A stretch of 64,000 nucleotides of DNA, from the NCBI GenBank assembly GCA_963828415.1, contig CAWHEI010000004.1, positions 159,348 to 223,347 of the forward strand, read 5' to 3'. Both the position numbers and the translations under genes were made by a program. Positions 59,030 through 64,000 of the stretch are shown here, piece by piece; position 1 is the first letter of the stretch; every line of letters begins with the position of its first letter. Below the pieces are notes generated by a model. The model was not told where the DNA came from, made no database searches, and worked only from the letters and a program-made list of their open reading frames with translations. Source of the DNA: Sva-07 sp963828415. GTDB lineage: Bacteria; Actinomycetota; Acidimicrobiia; Acidimicrobiales; Ilumatobacteraceae.

Positions 59030-59072
59030 TGGAGACGATGGGAATCGAACCCACGACCCCCTGCTTGCAAAT
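59030..59072 (-). tRNA. 3' fragment of tRNA-Ala(TGC), probable attachment site
   Basis: Reading on the minus strand from the anticodon loop TTTGCAA through GCAGG, the T-arm GTGGG-TTCGATT-CCCAT and the acceptor CGTCTCC with discriminator A, this equals the 3' part of a tRNA-Ala(TGC). CCA is not encoded and no 5' half (GGAGACG...) lies upstream. A tRNA terminator follows. The break at the anticodon loop is typical of integrase attachment cores. Confidence 0.8.
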
Positions 59073-59202
59073 CCGAAAAATGGCGATATCAGCGAGTTTC
59101 GGCTCGTACCGGATCGTGTCGGATTGTGCCGTCTAGCAGGGATGATGAGTGGACAGGTTGACACTGGTCGGACAGGGCGACACAGCCCGGTGCACCTCGG
59201 AT
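59073..59202. other. Short intergenic stretch after the tRNA-Ala fragment
   Basis: About 130 bases with no gene. Nothing is recognised in it. Confidence 0.4.
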
Positions 59203-59348
59203 TGATACATCTCTGATACATCGACGGCCTGCCGAAAGCGGCGGACAACCCTCTGTCGGCGGCAGCGGACCGTGGCGAGACGTATCACCAACCCTCGATG
59301 TATCAAGTCGACAGCCGAGATCTATCAAACGAGGGTCGAGATGTACCA
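59203..59348. repeat. Cluster of six 9-bp iteron-like repeats
   Basis: TGATACATC occurs at 59203-59211 and 59214-59222; the inverse GATGTATCA at 59297-59305; and one-mismatch forms GACGTATCA (59279-59287), GATCTATCA (59319-59327) and GATGTACCA (59340-59348). Two face one way and four the other. They could be binding sites for a partition, replication or excision protein. Confidence 0.7.
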
Positions 59349-59731
59349 GCGACCGCCTCACAGACGTCAGGGGGTCGCAGGCCTGCCCCCGCCGACGTGC
59401 TCCGTCGGTCGATCACCGATCGGAAGTTCGATCCTGAGCGGGTTGCCCGGTCCGGGGCGGAACGATGTGGCTGTCCTCGATGGGGGCTGGCGGGATCGTT
59501 GACGGGCGAGGCGCTGACCGTGCTAGTCGCCGTCGCAGGCGCCGACGAGATCCGGGAACGCCGCCAAACTGGTCCGACAGTCGCAAGCAAGGAGCCCGAT
59601 TCGTTGACGATGGTGACGAACGGGGCGCCGGGGGCGGAGTTGTTGACGGGCATCGAGTTCCGACTCAGGTCATCGCGTCCCAGACCTGGCGTTCGGTGAC
59701 AGAAGTGGGCGGGTGCTGCCGGCCTGAAGTG
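59349..59731. other. Region without recognised gene
   Basis: About 380 bases in which no frame has convincing protein features. A plus-strand frame (59298-59699) exists but looks random. No hairpin or repeat stands out. Confidence 0.4.
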
Positions 59732-60181
59732 TCAAGCGTGGTGAGTGCGGGCCTGCGACTCTGATCGGACCAGTTCCTCACGGGCTTCGATCACTCGGGA
59801 GTAGGAGGCAGCCACCTCGGCGGCGTCGCCGGCGACGAGCGCCTTGAACATGTCGCCCTCGAGTTCAGCGACCCGCAACCGAAGGTAGTAGTCGAGCATC
59901 TCCTTGAGGTGGGCAAGGACGATCTTGCCGGTCAGTAGCGGGTGGTTGTTGGTGACGTTGGCGTCGGCGAATCGCAGTCCGTGTTCGAGTTCGACCTCCA
60001 AGCCGCGCCGAAACTCCTCGATGCGGATCTCGAGCGTCTCTCCGCCGAGCTCGGCCCGGATGGCTTCCGCCTCCTCGATCAACACCGCCGGCTCGTCGAG
60101 GCGGGTCCAGTCGCGAATCCCGAGTTCGGAGCAAGCCTTCCGGACCTCGACCGCAGACACATACTCAGCGTGATCGACCAC
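59732..60181 (-). CDS. DUF5661-like protein
   Basis: A 149-residue helical protein. The segment EIRIEEFRRGLEVELEHGLRFADANVTNNHPLLTGKIVLAHLKEMLDYYLRL corresponds to the DUF5661 core (E-H-G-L ... TNDDP ... G-K-I-A-x-A-H-L), whose histidines and acids suggest metal binding. A C-terminal helix follows. GTG 60181 is chosen because GGGGA precedes it by four bases; GTG 60196 would add five residues. The function of the family is not settled. It lies upstream of nothing in its direction except the iteron region. Confidence 0.7.
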   Translation of the reverse strand: MVDHAEYVSAVEVRKACSELGIRDWTRLDEPAVLIEEAEAIRAELGGETLEIRIEEFRRGLEVELEHGLRFADANVTNNHPLLTGKIVLAHLKEMLDYYLRLRVAELEGDMFKALVAGDAAEVAASYSRVIEAREELVRSESQARTHHA

Positions 60182-60270
60182 CCGTTCCCCTTTCACTCAC
60201 GTCAGGACTTCGAGCACCGTTCGAGCGGAGACGTGCTGCGTTCAACACCAACGGGCTCTGCATCAGCCTT

Positions 60271-61911
60271 CTACTTCTGCGAAACGGTTTCCGGCGGGGT
60301 GAACATGGCTGTGTCCTCGCCGATCTCCTCCGCAATGAGCGCATTGAGCTTCTCGTTCATGGCCGACAGCAACGCTTCGTCGTATCTGGGATGGGCCGGG
60401 TCAGCCAGGTTGTCCATCTCCTCGGGATCCGACTGCAGGTCGTAGAGGGCGACATCGTTGTCTGCCAGAAGCCGCTGGACCGATGTCGGCAGGTGGTAGT
60501 GGCCCATCCCGAAGTAGCGGATCAGCTTGTAGCGGCCGTCGAAGACGGCGCGGAACATCTCGCGCTTGTCGGGGTCCGGCACGCCGATCTCGTCGACGAG
60601 GCCCATGAATGCATCCATGCCGTGATGGAACTCCTGTCCGGCGGCGGCCGCCGCGGCGTCGAACACCTTGGTCGCGTTGCGGGTGAACCATTCCGCGTCG
60701 ACGGTGGCGATCATGTCGTAGGTCATCAGGCTCCCCGTGCCGGGTTCGGCACTGCTGCCGCGGGGCCCGACAGACGCCGGATCGCTCACCACGCCCGAGA
60801 GGTCATGGCCTTTCAGGAGCGGGTAGCGCTTGCGCCGTTCGTCCTCCGACAGGCCGGCAAACGCCAGGATGGTGGGCGCCAGATCGAGATGGGAACCGAC
60901 CGCATCCGACCTGTTCGCGCCGGGGTGGCGCGGATCGGCGATCACCAACGGCACGTTGACGGACTCTTGGAACGCCACGCTGCCCTTCTGGCGCAGGTGA
61001 TGGGCGCCACCCTGCTCGCCGTGATCCGCGGTGAAAATGACGATCGTGTCGTCCGCCTGACCGCTTGCTTCCAGCGCATCCAGCACCGCTCCGATGTGCC
61101 GGTCCACGTCGAGAATGCAGTTGAGATAGTAGTTGACGTGGTTGTGCCACATGTCCCGGCGATCCATCGGAATCCGGCCGTAGTACATGTCGCACAGGCG
61201 CTTGTAATTGCGGACTGCCGACGGCTGCCCCTCCAGATCGTCGAAGAAGGAGGCCGGCAAGGTCGTCTGCCATTTCTGATGATACAGCGGCGTATCGGGC
61301 TCACCGAAGATCGGGAACAAACCCTTGACCTGCACCATCTCTTCCGCGTCGGTGTCGAAGAACATCACATCGTGAGGGTTGACGAAGTTCACGGCCATGA
61401 ACCACGGTGTGGCGGCGGCCACTTCGGGAGCGCGCGTCGCCAGCCAGTCGACGGCCTCATCGGCAATCTTCGGATCCTTCAGAGCCCCATCCAGCGGACC
61501 GCCTTGCACATCGCCGAAATCCTGGTACTCGGAGAAGCCGTAGGGCTCCATCGCATCGCGGGTCCCCTCCGCTGGAAACTCCGAGAGGTGCCACTTGCCT
61601 TTGTAGACGGTGTGGTAGCCCAAGTCGCGCAGCATGTGGCCGATGGTGGGCAAGGTGTCCGGATCGGCCTTCATGTCGTCGATCCACGCGAAATTGGTGT
61701 TGTCGAACATGCGGGTTTGCGATGTGTGCCGCCCGGTGTACATCACCGAACGGGAAGGCGTGCACACGGTCGTGGTCGCGTGGTGATGGTTGAACGACAC
61801 ACCTCGAGCGTGAATGCGGTCCCTGCTCGGCAAGACGAAATCCTCCGGCATCGGCTGATGTGCATATTCCTGATCGGTCACGATCAACAGAATGTTGGGC
61901 TGCTCGCTCAT
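60271..61911 (-). CDS. Cys-type sulfatase
   Basis: A 546-residue sulfatase of the alkaline-phosphatase superfamily. The active-site motif is TTVCTPSRSVMYTGRH, with C50 to be oxidised to formylglycine (C-x-P-x-R). Metal ligands are seen at D13-Q14 (ILLIVTDQE) and in VIFTADHGEQGG, and the N-terminal HQPMPEDF region is typical. A signal peptide is not visible, so it is probably cytoplasmic. The start has AGGAG six bases upstream. A radical-SAM maturase gene lies 268 bases upstream on the same strand. Confidence 0.93.
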   Translation of the reverse strand: MSEQPNILLIVTDQEYAHQPMPEDFVLPSRDRIHARGVSFNHHHATTTVCTPSRSVMYTGRHTSQTRMFDNTNFAWIDDMKADPDTLPTIGHMLRDLGYHTVYKGKWHLSEFPAEGTRDAMEPYGFSEYQDFGDVQGGPLDGALKDPKIADEAVDWLATRAPEVAAATPWFMAVNFVNPHDVMFFDTDAEEMVQVKGLFPIFGEPDTPLYHQKWQTTLPASFFDDLEGQPSAVRNYKRLCDMYYGRIPMDRRDMWHNHVNYYLNCILDVDRHIGAVLDALEASGQADDTIVIFTADHGEQGGAHHLRQKGSVAFQESVNVPLVIADPRHPGANRSDAVGSHLDLAPTILAFAGLSEDERRKRYPLLKGHDLSGVVSDPASVGPRGSSAEPGTGSLMTYDMIATVDAEWFTRNATKVFDAAAAAAGQEFHHGMDAFMGLVDEIGVPDPDKREMFRAVFDGRYKLIRYFGMGHYHLPTSVQRLLADNDVALYDLQSDPEEMDNLADPAHPRYDEALLSAMNEKLNALIAEEIGEDTAMFTPPETVSQK

Positions 61912-62179
61912 GATTCACTCTCCTCGTGCAATGTGGTCACTCGGGTTCATCTGGTCGTCACCAACCTCGCTCATTGCGAGTTCACGGTCCGTACAGCAGG
62001 CGACCAACACAACCTCGACGCCATCCATGTCAGCTCCTCGATCTCCTGAGGCCACTCATGATGCCTGTCGACGGCCACGCCCGCATCCGCCGTACCGGCG
62101 GATTGTCCGCCCAGCGTCGGACGTCCGGCACTGCCTCCGTGGACGGCCGCCGCGTCCGTCGAGGTACCGACCGTGACGC
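61912..62179. other. Leader region between maturase and sulfatase
   Basis: About 268 bases between the maturase stop and the sulfatase start, with AGGAG just before the latter. No gene is seen; it may hold a separate sulfatase promoter. Confidence 0.4.
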
Positions 62180-63427
62180 TCACTGGTGGCAATGCTTGGC
62201 CTTGCGACCACTACCGCAGGGGCAGGGGTCGTTGCGACCGGCGGCCGCGAACACGCTCGTGATCTCGTCGGCGTAGCGGCCGCGGCGGAGCAGGTCGGCC
62301 ATCAGGCGCATCGGCCCGTCGACGTGGTTGAAGAACCGGCGGTAGCCCGAGCACAGGTAGTTGAGGCATGGTTCGCCGCCGGGAGTCAGGGCGAAGCGGT
62401 TCTTCGGGCATTCGCCGTGGCAGGCGAAGCGCACTTCGCATGCCTGACAGTACGCGGGCAGTGAGTCGAGCTTGGCCTGGCCGAAGGCTCGCTGCTGCGG
62501 CGACGTGACGAGCTCGACCATCTGGGTGTGGGCGATGTTGCCGAGCAGGTGGGCAGGCTCGACGTAGTGGTCGCAGGAGTACACATCGCCGTTGTGCTCC
62601 ATCACCAGGGCCTGCCCGCACGTCTCGCTGAAGATGCACATGGTCGTCGGCAGGTCGAGCCAGCTGGCGAGGGCAGCGTCGAACATCTGCACGAACACCT
62701 CGCCCACGTCGCGGCGGATCCACTCGTCGAAAACAGCGATCAGGAACGTGCCCCACGCGTCGGGAGTGACCGACCGTGCGGTGACGGCGTCGCCCTCCTG
62801 GAAGCCCGTCTCGTTGTCGCGCTCGACGATCGGGATGAACTGGATGTGACGGAACCCGAGGTCGTCGCGCAGGTACCGGTACACCTCCAGCGGCGCGTGC
62901 TGGTTGGCGGCGTTCACGGTGCAGAGCGCGTTCACGTCGACGTCGTGGGCACGGAGGCGGGCGAGCCCGTCGAGCACCTTGGTCGAACTCGGTCGCCCCT
63001 TCTTGTCGACTCGGTACAGGTCGTGCAGCTCCGGCGGTCCGTCGATGCTGATGCCGACGAGGAACCGGTGCTCGGCCAGGAACGCCGCCCACTCGTCGGT
63101 CACGAGGGTGCCGTTGGTCTGGATGGTGTGCGCGAGCTGCTGGCCGGGCCGCCGGCGCTGCTCCGCGAGGCCGACGGCGCGGCGGAAGAAGTCGATGCCC
63201 ATGAGGGTCGGCTCGCCACCCTGCCAAGCGATGGTCACCTCCCCATCGGGGTGCGCGTCGAGCAGCTGGGTGATGTACTGCTCCAGCGTGTCATCCGACA
63301 TGCGGAACCGATCACCCGGGTAGAGGGCCTCCTTCGACAGGAAGTAGCAGTACTCGCAGTCGAGGTTGCAGATCGGCCCCGTCGGCTTGACGAGCAGGTG
63401 GAACTGCACGCGGGCGGTCGTGGTCAT
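62180..63427 (-). CDS. Radical SAM anaerobic sulfatase maturase (anSME-like)
   Basis: A 415-residue radical SAM enzyme. The [4Fe-4S]-SAM motif is C20-x3-C24-x2-C27 (PICNLDCEYCYF). The SPASM region has C-rich segments TMCIFSETCGQALVMEHNGDVYSCDHYVEP and YCQACEVRFACHGECPKNR. A SEC-C zinc motif (NDPCPCGSGRKAKHCH) ends the protein. Such enzymes oxidise a cysteine or serine in sulfatases to formylglycine without oxygen; the gene precedes a C-type sulfatase on the same strand, its evident client. The start is ATG 63427. Confidence 0.93.
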   Translation of the reverse strand: MTTTARVQFHLLVKPTGPICNLDCEYCYFLSKEALYPGDRFRMSDDTLEQYITQLLDAHPDGEVTIAWQGGEPTLMGIDFFRRAVGLAEQRRRPGQQLAHTIQTNGTLVTDEWAAFLAEHRFLVGISIDGPPELHDLYRVDKKGRPSSTKVLDGLARLRAHDVDVNALCTVNAANQHAPLEVYRYLRDDLGFRHIQFIPIVERDNETGFQEGDAVTARSVTPDAWGTFLIAVFDEWIRRDVGEVFVQMFDAALASWLDLPTTMCIFSETCGQALVMEHNGDVYSCDHYVEPAHLLGNIAHTQMVELVTSPQQRAFGQAKLDSLPAYCQACEVRFACHGECPKNRFALTPGGEPCLNYLCSGYRRFFNHVDGPMRLMADLLRRGRYADEITSVFAAAGRNDPCPCGSGRKAKHCHQ

Positions 63428-63798
63428 CGGCCCGAGCTTTGCATGACGGGGATCACGGGGTCGGCCTCACATCGATCATGGTCACGGCGCCATCTGATCG
63501 GGCGGCCAGTCACCCCAGTGCGGATCGCGGCGGGGACGGGGCCCACGCTGGTCGCGGCGGTCATGCTCGTCACCCTCGTGCTGACGATGCTCATTACATG
63601 AAAAAGAGTGTGAACCAGAGGATCGACCAGACCATCTGACCCACCTGCCACGTTGCGAACATCGTTCACCGTCCTTGCTCGAAGTGTCCGGCGCAGCGCC
63701 GCGTGGGCGGCACCGTCCGGCTGCACGCTCCATCTTGCGACCGTGACGCTCCCCGGGCATCGGCCGATTCGGCGGACCGCGTGGTGCCGGCGCAATTG
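63428..63798. other. Region without an intact gene
   Basis: About 370 bases. On the minus strand a short frame near 63600-63640 reads MVWSILWFTLFFM, which recalls the start of small membrane proteins that sit beside DUF1269-type genes, but it ends at once. The rest shows nothing recognisable. Confidence 0.35.
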
Positions 63799-64000
63799 CT
63801 ACCTCTGAGCCAGGCCCACGAGGTCGCTCGTGGATCCAGCGGTCGGCGAGCGCGATGCCGCCTGCGGACACGATGGCGTCGCGCGAACGGGACAGCCCAC
63901 AGGTGTTCGATGAGGATGATCGCTGCCGCCGATCCGGCGGGGATGGCGTCGGCGACGTACCAGACCTCCTCGTCGGGGATCAGGTGCCCGTCCTCCATCG
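63799..64000 (-). pseudogene. DUF1269/DUF6325-type gene, broken, 5' end outside window
   Basis: The minus strand from the window edge reads MEDGHLIPDEEVWYVADAIPAGSAAAIILIEHLWAVPF, the C-terminal region of DUF1269/DUF6325 proteins. The following DAIVSAGGIALADRWIH is in another frame, and the end DLVGLAQR with stop 63799 in a third, so two indels are needed to read one protein. The true start lies outside the window. Confidence 0.5.

Noticed and set aside
60391..62049. A 552-codon plus-strand frame opposite the sulfatase.
   Set aside because: It mirrors the sulfatase codons and has no recognisable protein features.
57372..63427. A complete sulfated polysaccharide utilisation locus.
   Set aside because: There is only one sulfatase and its maturase; no glycoside hydrolase, binding protein or transporter is present.

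Overview
The window is high-GC actinobacterial DNA with tightly packed genes, many ATGA, GTGA or TGATG overlaps, and strong G/C bias at third codon positions. A WhiB regulator, two F420-type oxidoreductases (a DDN-like reductase and an LLM-class enzyme), a DUF222/HNH protein, NarL-type two-component systems and a fenestrated proton-pumping rhodopsin fit a free-living aquatic member of the Acidimicrobiia, perhaps close to Ilumatobacter. The taxon is an inference from gene content; no rRNA gene is present.

Region 1 (1-24.8 kb) looks like ordinary chromosome. It opens with the 3' part of a rhodopsin gene, followed by a SnoaL-like protein, WhiB and a PhyH dioxygenase. A minus-strand block then encodes DabB, DabA and a PII-like protein (inorganic carbon uptake), a bacterioferritin and a small [2Fe-2S] ferredoxin. 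An acyl-CoA ligase and an enoyl-CoA hydratase follow. A translationally coupled SufR-like regulator, RIC/YtfE repair protein and truncated haemoglobin look like a nitric-oxide defence operon, with a CxxC HMA-like protein divergent from it. Next come a lipoprotein penicillin-acylase, a DUF222/HNH protein and a coupled pair of FGGY kinase and sphingosine-phosphate-lyase-like enzyme.

Region 2 (24-36.4 kb) is signalling and envelope stress. Two NarL-type kinase/regulator pairs converge tail to tail, one of them divergent from an ABC exporter. A frameshifted hydrolase lipoprotein follows. Then come two ECF sigma factor/membrane protein modules with a repeat-containing lipoprotein between them.

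Region 3 (36.5-48 kb) is eroded accessory DNA: a Doc-type toxin-antitoxin pair, two copies of an 82-bp dispersed repeat, a frameshifted tandem GNAT gene, a frameshifted DUF6176-like gene, truncated genes meeting at breakpoints, and an ABC ATPase fused to a cut-off permease abutting a broken metallo-hydrolase gene. Intact genes between them include Nudix, VOC, nucleoside phosphorylase, M28 peptidase and winged-helix genes.

Region 4 (47.8-53 kb) holds a coupled operon of MBL hydrolase, PIG-L deacetylase, cupredoxin lipoprotein and LLM oxidoreductase, divergent from a GAF-LuxR regulator. Downstream is a secreted protein whose only plausible start is an ATC codon.

Region 5 (53-64 kb) is mobile-element territory: IS30 and IS630 remnants, a frameshifted IS110 transposase with a possible bridge-RNA region upstream, a toxin-antitoxin-like pair, a truncated tyrosine integrase, two tRNA 3'-end fragments (Arg-CCT-like and Ala-TGC) that look like attachment scars, and an iteron-like repeat cluster. 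A Cys-type sulfatase, a radical-SAM sulfatase maturase and a formylglycine-generating-enzyme-like protein lie nearby.

Several genes carry single-base frameshifts, a number of them in short G or C runs. Some may be assembly errors rather than real pseudogenes.
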